A stretch of DNA of 5,236 bases from Clostridium sp. CAG:921 (GCA_000433135.1 HF991937.1:1495-6730); one strand, 5' to 3'. Numbered from the stretch's first letter, positions 1 through 5,208 are shown. Numbers and translations: made by a program. The notes: a model not told the origin generated them from the letters alone.

Positions 1-816
1 TATATCACCACAATATGCTTCATTAGTTTCAACTCTATTAAGACCAGAGTATGTATATAACTTACCAATCCTAATATTTTGAATAGAACCATCTTTTTTA
101 CAAAGTGCAACAGTTTCATCATTTCTTATTGTACCTCTAGTGATTCTACCAATTCCAACTCTACCTGTATATTCATCAAAATCAATATTTGTAACAAGTA
201 ACTGTAAAGGCTCATCCTTATCACCAGCAGGCTCAGGAATTGTATTAACAATAGTCTCAAATAATGGTTGCATATCTTTGCTTTCATCATCTAAAGATAA
301 TTTTGCAAAGCCATTTTTTCCTGATGCATATACAACTTTAAAGTCAAGTTGCTCATCAGTTGCATTTAAATCCATAAATAATTCTAATATTTCATCAACA
401 ACTTCCTTTGGTCTTGCACCTGGTCTATCAATTTTATTTACTACAACAATTGGAACTAAATTCAAAGCCAAAGCCTTACTTAAAACAAATCTAGTTTGTG
501 GCATTGGACCATCAAAAGCATCAACAAGTAATATAACGCCATCAACCATTTTAAGTACACGTTCTACTTCTCCACCAAAGTCTGCATGTCCAGGTGTATC
601 AACTATATTGATTTTTATTCCTTTATAATTAATAGCAGTATTTTTAGAAAGTATTGTAATACCTCTTTCTTTTTCAATATCATTAGAGTCCATAACTCTT
701 TCTTGTACTTGTTCATTTGCTCTAAAAGTACCACTTTGCCTTAAAAGTGCGTCAACCAAAGTTGTCTTTCCATGATCGACGTGGGCAATTATAGCAACAT
801 TTCTTAAATTTTTCAT
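1..816 (-). CDS. typA: Ribosome-associated GTPase TypA/BipA, N-terminal part (cut by window edge)
   Basis: This translational GTPase of the EF-G/LepA class binds the 70S ribosome and supports 50S assembly and growth under cold or other stress (family knowledge). The 272 visible codons are open throughout. The GTP-binding motifs are in order: G1 AHVDHGKT (residues 11-18), G2 ERGITI (50-55), G3 DTPGH (73-77) and G4 NKID (127-130). The start of beta-barrel domain II follows from about residue 200 ([17 protein letters not shown]). Full-length family members have about 600-615 residues, so more than half of the gene lies beyond position 1. The ATG at 814-816 gives the family's usual beginning, [20 protein letters not shown], and has GGGG at 825-828 with an 8-nt spacer. 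An in-frame ATG at 838-840 would add eight residues, but the Shine-Dalgarno sequence would then lie inside the gene, so I reject it. The gene has its own promoter, separate from plsC upstream. Confidence 0.97.
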   Translation of the reverse strand, partial: MKNLRNVAIIAHVDHGKTTLVDALLRQSGTFRANEQVQERVMDSNDIEKERGITILSKNTAINYKGIKINIVDTPGHADFGGEVERVLKMVDGVILLVDAFDGPMPQTRFVLSKALALNLVPIVVVNKIDRPGARPKEVVDEILELFMDLNATDEQLDFKVVYASGKNGFAKLSLDDESKDMQPLFETIVNTIPEPAGDKDEPLQLLVTNIDFDEYTGRVGIGRITRGTIRNDETVALCKKDGSIQNIRIGKLYTYSGLNRVETNEAYCGDI

Positions 817-854
817 TTTAAAATCCCCTTTTACTTCCATAATTTATTTATTTT

Positions 855-913
855 CGTACTCATATTACGTGGGTATCTAATCTTGATTTTTAGAATATTT
901 CAAGTATAGTACG
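855..913 (-). promoter_or_regulatory. Possible nested hairpin in the typA 5' leader
   Basis: The typA transcript should begin near 939, leaving a leader of about 120 nt, long for a gene in this window. Read on the minus strand, CGTACT (913-908) can pair with AGTACG (860-855). Inside it CTTGA (904-900) can pair with TCAAG (886-882) around a 13-nt loop. The single-stranded stretch between the two stems holds GATTAGATACCC (882-871). Both stems are short (6 and 5 bp), there is no U-run, and I cannot match it to a known riboswitch class. The pairing is seen in the sequence, but any regulatory role is a guess. Confidence 0.3.
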
Positions 914-945
914 CTACATAATATTTAAATCATATTGACTTTATA

Positions 946-974
946 ATTATACTTTATATGCAAGAGTTTGTCAA
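946..974 (-). promoter_or_regulatory. Perfect consensus sigma-A promoter of typA
   Basis: On the minus strand the -35 box is TTGACA (974-969) and the -10 box is TATAAT (951-946), with a 17-nt spacer: no mismatch to the vegetative consensus. Transcription would begin near 939. It shows that typA can be transcribed independently of cmk-plsC. A promoter this close to consensus should be strong and may not need an activator. Confidence 0.9.
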
Positions 975-975
975 G

Positions 976-1014
976 AAAAAAGTCGAAAAAACGAACAAAA
1001 ATATAAACAAAAAA
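976..1014 (+). promoter_or_regulatory. Phased A-tracts upstream of the typA promoter (possible UP element or bend)
   Basis: The plus strand carries A-runs at 976-981, 986-991, 997-1001 and 1009-1014. The first three are centred about 10-10.5 bp apart, matching the helical repeat, and begin right behind the -35 box of the minus-strand typA promoter. Phased A-tracts bend DNA, and A/T tracts at this position can bind the alpha C-terminal domain of RNA polymerase (established knowledge). The same tracts read as U-runs in any transcript coming from plsC. A function is inferred. Confidence 0.45.
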
Positions 1015-1045
1015 TTCACAAACCTTACATTTAAAAAGTATTTGT
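1009..1045 (-). terminator. Weak candidate terminator after plsC
   Basis: Read on the minus strand after the plsC stop, ACAAA (1045-1041) pairs with TTTGT (1022-1018). An inner CTT/AAG pairing (1038-1036 with 1026-1024) surrounds a 9-nt loop. After GAA comes T6 (1014-1009), and further T-runs follow. The stem is short, GC-poor and interrupted, so termination may be leaky and some read-through into typA is possible. Confidence 0.35.
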
Positions 1046-1063
1046 ACGTAAAAGTTATAGTAA

Positions 1064-1657
1064 TTAGCTTGGATTATCGTTTTTAATTGTATTTGGCAAG
1101 TTATATACTTCATCCATAAATTTGTCTGAAAACTCTTGTAATTTCGCTCTTTCCTTTGGAGGAAATATAGGTTTTCCAAATATAACTTCAACCTTAGAAA
1201 ACAGTTTTGCATTCTTGGTTATATAAACAGGTACCATAGGTATATCAACTTTTTGAGCAATATATGCAGGTCCTACTTTTGCAGGGATTCTATCAATATC
1301 TTTTTTTAACCTTTCACCTTCTGGAAAAACTAAAAGTTTAATATTGCCGTTTCCTTTAAACAGGTTAATTGCGTGCATCAAACTGCGTACATCATGCTCT
1401 CCTCTCCTAATTGGGAAGACATTAAAATATTTATAGCATTTTGCCAAGAATTTGTTTTCAAAAAGTTCTGCTTTTGCCATTATAGCTATATTTTTAGATA
1501 TAGCATATATCCATGTAGGCTCTAAAGTATTAGAATGATTTGGACAAATGAGGCATTTGCTATACTTATCTAAATTTTCTTTGTTAATATATTTTACATG
1601 ATAAAACACCTTACAAAAAAATATCCTAATAAACCCTTTTACCACTTGTTTAATCAT
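1064..1657 (-). CDS. plsC: 1-acyl-sn-glycerol-3-phosphate acyltransferase (PlsC/LPLAT family)
   Basis: Family members acylate the sn-2 position of lysophosphatidate to give phosphatidate, the precursor of membrane phospholipids, at the inner face of the membrane. Residue numbers count from the ATG at 1657 (197 aa). The four acyltransferase blocks are present: NHSNTLE (40-46), FPIRRG (81-86), FPEGER (111-116) and VPVYI (142-146). The N-terminus is amphipathic to hydrophobic (IKQVVKGFIRIFF), consistent with membrane attachment. Block I normally reads HxxxxD; here the acidic residue is Glu (codon GAG), an unusual but conservative change. The start is uncertain by one codon: TTG at 1660 lies 8 nt from the AAAGGG Shine-Dalgarno sequence and ATG at 1657 lies 11 nt from it. 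I choose ATG. The gene follows cmk after 74 nt without a clear terminator, so the two are probably co-transcribed, and cmk next to plsC is common in Firmicutes. Exact acyl-acceptor specificity is inferred. Confidence 0.9.
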   Translation of the reverse strand: MIKQVVKGFIRIFFCKVFYHVKYINKENLDKYSKCLICPNHSNTLEPTWIYAISKNIAIMAKAELFENKFLAKCYKYFNVFPIRRGEHDVRSLMHAINLFKGNGNIKLLVFPEGERLKKDIDRIPAKVGPAYIAQKVDIPMVPVYITKNAKLFSKVEVIFGKPIFPPKERAKLQEFSDKFMDEVYNLPNTIKNDNPS

Positions 1658-1731
1658 CAAAGTTTCATCCCTTTTCTATTTTTTTACTCTTATCTTTTAA
1701 TAAATTTAAAATTCTACTTAACTAATTAAAT

Positions 1732-2403
1732 CTACTCATTAATAATATTCATAACAATATTTAAAGTTTCTTCTAAAGTATTTCCTGTAGTATCAATTTC
1801 AACTGCATCATCTGCTTTTTTTAAAGGTGATATTTCTCTTGTCATATCTTCAATATCTCTTTTTTTAAGTTCTTCTTTTAATGTCTCAATATCTTCATAT
1901 CTACCAATTTTTTCTAGATCTTTTTGCCTTCTTATGGCTCTTTGTTCGTATGAAGCAATTAAATAAATCTTTAAATTGGCATTAGGAAATACAACTGTAC
2001 CGATGTCCCTTCCATCCATAACAATTGAGCTATTTAATGCGTACTGCCTTTGTTTATTTAACATATATTCTCTTACTGGCTTATATATTGAAATTTTTGG
2101 TGTAGTTATAGAAACTATATTTTCTCTTATCTTATCAGATACGTCTACTCCATTTAAGTATACCTTAGTTACTGAATTTTCAGATACTAATTTTATGTCA
2201 ATCTTGTCTATATTTTTTAATACATTTTCTTTTGTTACTTCAATATTTTTCTCTAAAAAATAAAGTGCAAACGCTCTATACATAGAGCCAGTATCAATAT
2301 ATAGTACATTTAACCTACTTGCCAAGGCTTTAGCAAGAGTAGATTTTCCACTTGCAGCACCTCCATCTATTGCTATTACAAACTTTTCATTTAAATTAAC
2401 CAT
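1732..2403 (-). CDS. cmk: Cytidylate kinase (CMP/dCMP kinase)
   Basis: The enzyme phosphorylates CMP and dCMP with ATP to CDP and dCDP in the cytoplasm, recycling CMP released by lipid synthesis and RNA turnover. The 223-residue length is normal for the family. Seen in sequence: Walker A GGAASGKS (14-21); DTGSMYRA (37-44), which belongs to the nucleotide-monophosphate site; MDGRDIGTVVFP (129-140), the signature CMP-binding stretch; RRQKDL (158-163) in the lid region; and RDIEDMTREISPLKKADDA (182-200), the conserved C-terminal block. The start ATG at 2401-2403 has GGGAG (2416-2412) 8 nt upstream. The gene stops with TAG at 1732 and plsC follows. Pairing with plsC makes sense because CDP-diacylglycerol synthesis uses both CTP and phosphatidate. 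Its promoter overlaps that of the divergent DUF4364 gene. Confidence 0.97.
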   Translation of the reverse strand: MVNLNEKFVIAIDGGAASGKSTLAKALASRLNVLYIDTGSMYRAFALYFLEKNIEVTKENVLKNIDKIDIKLVSENSVTKVYLNGVDVSDKIRENIVSITTPKISIYKPVREYMLNKQRQYALNSSIVMDGRDIGTVVFPNANLKIYLIASYEQRAIRRQKDLEKIGRYEDIETLKEELKKRDIEDMTREISPLKKADDAVEIDTTGNTLEETLNIVMNIINE

Positions 2404-2432
2404 AAATATGACTCCCTCTCTTTATTTTTACC

Positions 2433-2461
2433 TTGAAATATGATATCATATATATTATAAT
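2433..2461 (+). promoter_or_regulatory. Sigma-A promoter of the DUF4364-ysxC operon
   Basis: TTGAAA (2433-2438) and TATAAT (2456-2461) are separated by 17 nt, with one mismatch in the -35 box and a perfect -10 box. Transcription should begin near 2468, giving a leader of about 27 nt that ends in the strong AGGAGG (2483-2488), 6 nt before the start codon. It shares almost all of its DNA with the oppositely directed cmk promoter. Confidence 0.8.
2438..2451. promoter_or_regulatory. Perfect 14-bp palindrome within the divergent promoters (candidate operator)
   Basis: ATATGATATCATAT is identical to its own reverse complement. It begins at the last base of the plus-strand -35 box, fills most of that promoter's spacer and contains the whole minus-strand -10 box. 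A dimeric regulator bound here could block both promoters. The symmetry is certain. Operator function is inferred, and AT-rich palindromes also arise by chance. Confidence 0.4.
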
Positions 2462-2468
2462 TTGTAAA
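2440..2468 (-). promoter_or_regulatory. Likely sigma-A promoter of cmk-plsC
   Basis: On the minus strand, TTTACA (2468-2463) and TATCAT (2445-2440) are separated by 17 nt, with one mismatch to consensus in each box. Transcription would begin near 2433, about 30 nt before the cmk ATG. The -10 box sits inside the palindrome and inside the spacer of the opposing promoter. Confidence 0.65.
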
Positions 2469-2494
2469 GAAATTTTTATACTAGGAGGAGTAAA

Positions 2495-3016
2495 ATGGCA
2501 GTAGATAACAATTTTTTTGATAATAAAGTATTAATACTATACATACTAGGAAACTCTATAAAACCATTAAGTTTAGACCAAATTGTAAAAGTTTGTAGTG
2601 AGTTTGATGACATTACTTATTTTGACATTTGTTCATATATATATAGTTTAAAATCTAATCTGTATATTCAAGAATGCTTAGAAGAACAAACTATAACTTA
2701 TAAAATTACTAAACTTGGAGCTGATACATTAAAAGAACTCCAAGAATTTATACCAGGGATTGATATACATAAATTAAAAAAGTTTATAACTAAAAATAAC
2801 TCTATTGTAAAAACTGATTCTGATGTAGACACTATCATAATTCCAATTAGCGACGATGAGTTTAAAGTTTCATGTTACATTAAAGATAGAAATAGTGAAC
2901 TTATGAATATCACGTTATATGCTACTAGTAAAGAACAAGCAAAAAATATTGCAAAGAATTGGAAAGAAGATTCAGATCAAATTTATAGTACAGTTCTAAA
3001 AATGATTGCAAAATAG
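2495..3016 (+). CDS. DUF4364 family protein, predicted winged-helix N-terminus
   Basis: I recognise this as a DUF4364 protein, a family found mainly in Clostridia with no established function. The 173-residue product is soluble, with no signal peptide or membrane segment. Residues about 8-85 have the feel of a small winged-helix domain: helical NKVLILYILGNSIKPLSLDQI (10-30, LSLDQI being the start of the second helix), then a helix with DICSYIYSLKSN (44-55), then a wing-like strand pair (YIQECLEEQTITYKIT) and a closing helix (GADTLKEL). Residues about 110-173 form a separate alpha/beta part (TIIIPISDDEFKVSCYIKD, then ITLYATSKEQAKNIAKNW). The ATG at 2495 has an excellent AGGAGG 6 nt upstream. 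ysxC follows after 46 nt on the same strand. A DNA-binding role, perhaps at its own promoter palindrome, is possible but only inferred; it could equally be a protein-binding winged helix. Confidence 0.8.
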   Translation: MAVDNNFFDNKVLILYILGNSIKPLSLDQIVKVCSEFDDITYFDICSYIYSLKSNLYIQECLEEQTITYKITKLGADTLKELQEFIPGIDIHKLKKFITKNNSIVKTDSDVDTIIIPISDDEFKVSCYIKDRNSELMNITLYATSKEQAKNIAKNWKEDSDQIYSTVLKMIAK

Positions 3017-3062
3017 ATATAAATTCGAAAATATCGTAAATTTGAAAGGAATGGAATTTATT

Positions 3063-3638
3063 ATGATAAATGATATAAAGTTTGAAACATCTGTATTTAC
3101 AAAGGATAAAATACTAAAAACAGATTTGAAACAGATTGTTCTTGTTGGAAAATCTAATGTTGGAAAATCCTCATTTATAAACACTTTAGCTAATCAAAAA
3201 AGACTTGCTAAAGTTGGTCAAACACCTGGAAAAACAAAAAGCCTAAACTATTATAACGTTTCAAATAGATATTATATAGTAGACTTACCAGGATATGGCT
3301 ATTCTACAATGACGCAAGCTGAGAAAGAGTCAACAACAGCACTTGTTAACAAATATATAAATAACAATAAAAATATTGCTCATATCTTTTTTTTAGTAGA
3401 TATAAGGCATAAGCCAACCGAAAATGATAAAATTATGTATGAATGGATTTTGGAAAAAAATATACCTTTTACAATAGTTGCTACAAAAGCTGATAAAATT
3501 GCTAAAACAAAAACTGATGAATATCTTTTACAAATAACAAAAACTTTGTTTGCAAAAGAAAAAATAGTTCCATTTTCTAGTGAATCCAAAATAAATTCTG
3601 ATACAATTGAAAACATTATATCTGAATGTGTAAAGTAA
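3063..3638 (+). CDS. ysxC: Ribosome biogenesis GTPase YsxC/EngB
   Basis: This small TRAFAC-class GTPase, essential in several bacteria, acts late in assembly of the 50S subunit in the cytoplasm. At 191 residues it has the usual length. Motifs: G1 GKSNVGKS (29-36), G2 region TPGKT (54-58), G3 DLPGYGY (74-80), the family-typical DIRHKPTENDK (113-123), G4 TKADK (141-145) and a G5-like FSS (171-173). I chose the ATG at 3063, which gives a short N-terminal strand before G1 as in homologues. The AAAGGA at 3045-3050 lies 12 nt away, and a second GGA (3053-3055) lies 7 nt away. An in-frame ATG at 3051 touches the Shine-Dalgarno sequence and is less likely. A TTG at 3006 would overlap the preceding gene. 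In Bacillus ysxC lies beside lon; here it is the second gene behind DUF4364 and ends the operon. Confidence 0.96.
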   Translation: MINDIKFETSVFTKDKILKTDLKQIVLVGKSNVGKSSFINTLANQKRLAKVGQTPGKTKSLNYYNVSNRYYIVDLPGYGYSTMTQAEKESTTALVNKYINNNKNIAHIFFLVDIRHKPTENDKIMYEWILEKNIPFTIVATKADKIAKTKTDEYLLQITKTLFAKEKIVPFSSESKINSDTIENIISECVK

Positions 3639-3650
3639 TCAGTTATACGT

Positions 3651-3692
3651 AAAATACCATGAACTCTTAACACAAAAGTTCATGGTATTTTT
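3651..3692 (+). terminator. Strong rho-independent terminator of ysxC, probably bidirectional
   Basis: A perfect 15-bp stem (3651-3665 with 3677-3691, core ATACCATGAACT) surrounds an 11-nt loop and ends in T5 (3688-3692). It starts 12 nt after the ysxC stop. Because the arms begin with A4 and end with T4, the minus-strand transcript of the facing 168-residue gene also meets the hairpin, with a U4 tail. It can therefore serve both convergent genes. Confidence 0.9.
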
Positions 3693-3712
3693 AAATTACT
3701 TTTCAATTTTCT

Positions 3713-3737
3713 AGTGCTCTCTTCAAGCACTTTTTTT
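3713..3737 (+). terminator. Second, smaller terminator-like hairpin reaching into the facing gene
   Basis: AGTGCT (3713-3718) pairs with AGCACT (3726-3731) around a 7-nt loop, followed by a T-run (3731-3737). On the plus strand it resembles a back-up terminator after the ysxC hairpin. Its 3' arm and T-run also encode the last residues (KKSA) of the minus-strand gene, whose TGA stop lies in the loop. The 6-bp stem is modest, so strength is uncertain. Confidence 0.5.
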
Positions 3738-4229
3738 GATGCTACTCTCAAAGATTTTAGAAATTCTTTCAAATCTTTGGTATAGCTTTTTTTTATCGTC
3801 TACCCAAATAGTAAACATCTTATTGTTAGTTTCTGAATAATCATTATAATAATAATTATACGAATCTAACGTTTTTTCAAAAAAATTATTTGTGGTACTG
3901 TCAAGTACCTCATACACTGGAATATCTGATATAACAGAAATACTCCAAATATCACTATCCTCAACTCTTATTATAATAAAACTTTCAAGTTTTGGATACC
4001 AAATCACTACTGCAGGTTGCAAGTTATTATCTGTAATAATTGCCGAAAGCACGTTATAATCATCTACTTTAGCAATATCACAAATCCCTTTTACAAAGTT
4101 AAATCTAGTGTCCTTTAAACTACCTACATCTACTTCCCTGCCAGTTACTTCGATAAGATACTGAATTCTACGAAGTTCTGTCATCAACGGCTGTGCTTCA
4201 TACCTTTCAAGTTCTTTTTTTTCGTTCAT
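3723..4229 (-). CDS. Uncharacterised 168-residue soluble protein
   Basis: I do not recognise this protein. It is clearly a real gene: it has a perfect consensus promoter, a strong Shine-Dalgarno sequence (AAAGGAG, 4243-4237) 7-8 nt before ATG 4227-4229, and an intact frame to TGA at 3723. Starting at the GTG at 4250 would place the Shine-Dalgarno sequence inside the gene, so I reject that start. The product has no signal peptide or membrane segment. Residues 1-30 look helical and charged (EKKELERYEAQPLMTELRR). The middle (about 60-110) alternates hydrophobic residues like a beta-sheet core (QPAVVIWYPK, ESFIIIRVED, DIWSISVISDIPVYEV). Then comes a Tyr/Asn-rich stretch (SYNYYYNDYSE, 123-133) and a basic helical tail (KKKLYQRFERISKIF). 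No catalytic motif or cysteine/histidine cluster is seen. It faces ysxC convergently and stands as a single-gene unit, so neighbours give little hint of function. Confidence 0.85.
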   Translation of the reverse strand: MNEKKELERYEAQPLMTELRRIQYLIEVTGREVDVGSLKDTRFNFVKGICDIAKVDDYNVLSAIITDNNLQPAVVIWYPKLESFIIIRVEDSDIWSISVISDIPVYEVLDSTTNNFFEKTLDSYNYYYNDYSETNNKMFTIWVDDKKKLYQRFERISKIFESSIKKSA

Positions 4230-4247
4230 AATAGTTCTCCTTTCATG

Positions 4248-4261
4248 CACATAATTATGTG
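4248..4261. promoter_or_regulatory. Perfect 14-bp palindrome in the leader of the 168-residue gene
   Basis: CACATAATTATGTG is fully self-complementary. It lies between the predicted transcription start (near 4283) and the Shine-Dalgarno sequence, a position where a bound dimer would act as a roadblock. In RNA it would be a poor hairpin because there is almost no loop, so a DNA site is the likelier reading. Function is inferred. Confidence 0.35.
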
Positions 4262-4270
4262 TAGATTTAC

Positions 4271-4285
4271 GTCAATATTTGTCAA
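4271..4285 (-). repeat. Direct TTGAC repeats one helical turn apart
   Basis: On the minus strand TTGAC occurs at 4285-4281 and again at 4275-4271, exactly 10 bp apart. A third copy, 33 bp upstream (4318-4314), is part of the -35 box. The close pair lies at or just after the expected transcription start. Same-face direct repeats can be half-sites for a regulator, but only 5 bp are shared and chance is possible. Confidence 0.3.
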
Positions 4286-4289
4286 CGGT

Positions 4290-4318
4290 ATTATATCACT
4301 AAATTTATCTTATGTCAA
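4290..4318 (-). promoter_or_regulatory. Perfect consensus sigma-A promoter of the 168-residue gene
   Basis: TTGACA (4318-4313) and TATAAT (4295-4290) are separated by 17 nt with no mismatch. Transcription should begin near 4283, giving a leader of about 54 nt. The promoter lies well downstream of the terminator of the preceding minus-strand gene, so this gene is transcribed alone. Confidence 0.9.
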
Positions 4319-4414
4319 ATTATATTTTTAAAAATATTGCTATTATTCCAAAGTTATAATTTCACTTAGCTCATATTTTATGTAAAATTTCGGTTATAAT
4401 TATATGTTATAATG

Positions 4415-4458
4415 AAAAAATAAACTTTCAGAGAATTTCTTCTACTGAAAGTTTATTT
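4415..4458 (-). terminator. Strong rho-independent terminator of the VTT-domain gene
   Basis: A 14-bp perfect stem (4458-4445 with 4431-4418, AAATAAACTTTCAG on the plus strand) can be extended by four more pairs, AGAA/TTCT (4432-4435 with 4440-4443), past one bulged base. It is followed on the minus strand by T6 (4420-4415, partly in the stem). It begins 12 nt after the TAA stop. On the plus strand the tail is a poor U-run, so it works mainly in one direction. Confidence 0.88.
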
Positions 4459-4470
4459 CAAAAACTCTTG

Positions 4471-5187
4471 TTAAGCCTCATCTTTTTCAAACTTTTGTTC
4501 TGCTCTTGAATAGATAAAATACCCTATTGCTGCTATTATTAAAATAATAGCTATTAGTACAACAACCATTGAAAAATTACCATTTGAAATTCTATTTCCC
4601 ATGTACACGGTTAAAAACAAACCTGGAATTCTTGCAAGAGTTGCTATTGCAAGAAATCTCTTTGGACTTACCGGACTTATTCCACCAAGATAAATAAAAA
4701 TATCTTTTGGCATCATAGGAATTACAAATATTATCAGCATTATAAACTCAAACTTAGCACTATTTTTAAAAATCTTAGAATTTTTTATACTATCAATTTT
4801 TTCAGGACTAAAGAAAAGTTGCATAAAATCAGTTCCAAGTTTTCTTACAAGATAAAAAACAATAGCCGTTCCAATAAATATTCCAACTAAGCACACAAAT
4901 ATTCCACCTATTGGTCCATATAACATCCCAGAAACAATTTCCATTGGTTGGCCAGGTATAACTGCAACAACTATTTGCAAAATTTGTAAAAGAAGTACAA
5001 ATATAACTCCTTTAAAGCCCATTGCATTTACTTTCTCTTTAAAATAAACTCTATAGTTTTCATCAGACAACTTTGAAACTATAGGTAATACCTTTATTGT
5101 TATAACTATACATGCAATAAATACTAATACAGTCAAAATAAGACGTATTATCGCCATATTTCTTTCTTTTTTTGTAAGTTTTTTCAT
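4471..5187 (-). CDS. TVP38/TMEM64 family membrane protein (VTT domain, DedA superfamily)
   Basis: This is a 238-residue integral membrane protein with a VTT (SNARE-associated, PF09335-type) domain. Relatives in the wider superfamily include lipid scramblases and undecaprenyl-phosphate flippases, but the substrate of the bacterial TVP38/TMEM64 branch is not settled. Features: transmembrane helix at about 12-35; hydrophobic segments at about 60-78; the VTT signature PMEIVSGMLYGPIGG (81-95) leading into a helix with GxxxGTAIVFYLVRKLG (102-118); a re-entrant-type segment with IPMMPKDIFIYLGG (156-169); then FLAIATLARIP (178-188); and a final helix at about 206-227 with a charged tail. The conserved Pro, Glu, Gly, Arg and Asp positions of the family are present. 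ATG 5185-5187 has GAGG (5201-5198) 10 nt upstream, somewhat distant. An in-frame ATG at residue 11 would cut into the first helix, so I prefer the longer form. It is a single-gene unit. Confidence 0.92.
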   Translation of the reverse strand: MKKLTKKERNMAIIRLILTVLVFIACIVITIKVLPIVSKLSDENYRVYFKEKVNAMGFKGVIFVLLLQILQIVVAVIPGQPMEIVSGMLYGPIGGIFVCLVGIFIGTAIVFYLVRKLGTDFMQLFFSPEKIDSIKNSKIFKNSAKFEFIMLIIFVIPMMPKDIFIYLGGISPVSPKRFLAIATLARIPGLFLTVYMGNRISNGNFSMVVVLIAIILIIAAIGYFIYSRAEQKFEKDEA

Positions 5188-5208
5188 TATTTATCAACCT
5201 CAATAAAA

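Noticed and set aside
140..628. A 162-codon open frame on the plus strand
   Set aside because: It lies wholly antisense to typA, whose GTPase motifs are intact. It has no ribosome binding site and its product is a Ser/Thr-rich mirror of the typA codons.
817..840. In-frame ATG at 840 as an earlier typA start
   Set aside because: It would place the clear GGGG Shine-Dalgarno sequence inside the gene and add eight residues that TypA homologues lack.
925..1212. A 95-codon minus-strand open frame overlapping the plsC end and the typA promoter
   Set aside because: It runs through the typA promoter boxes and T-tracts in another frame, and its Phe/Lys/Tyr-rich product looks like translated AT-rich noncoding DNA.
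1695..1711. TTTTAA/TTAAAA inverted repeat between cmk and plsC as a terminator
   Set aside because: The stem is only A/T pairs with no following U-run, so it would not stop transcription.
1976..2263. A 95-codon plus-strand open frame
   Set aside because: It is antisense to the intact cmk gene, with no ribosome binding site and no recognisable product.
3006..3062. TTG at 3006 as the ysxC start, overlapping DUF4364
   Set aside because: No Shine-Dalgarno sequence precedes it, and the extra 19 residues do not resemble a YsxC N-terminus.
2996..3184. A 62-codon minus-strand open frame across the DUF4364-ysxC junction
   Set aside because: It is antisense to two real genes, with no promoter or ribosome binding site.
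3380..3673. A 97-codon minus-strand open frame
   Set aside because: It is antisense to ysxC and starts within the terminator hairpin.
4395..4413. Two plus-strand TATAAT boxes before the 4418-4458 hairpin, suggesting a small RNA gene
   Set aside because: Neither has a -35 box at a suitable distance, and the hairpin has no good U-tail on the plus strand. AT-rich spacer explains them.
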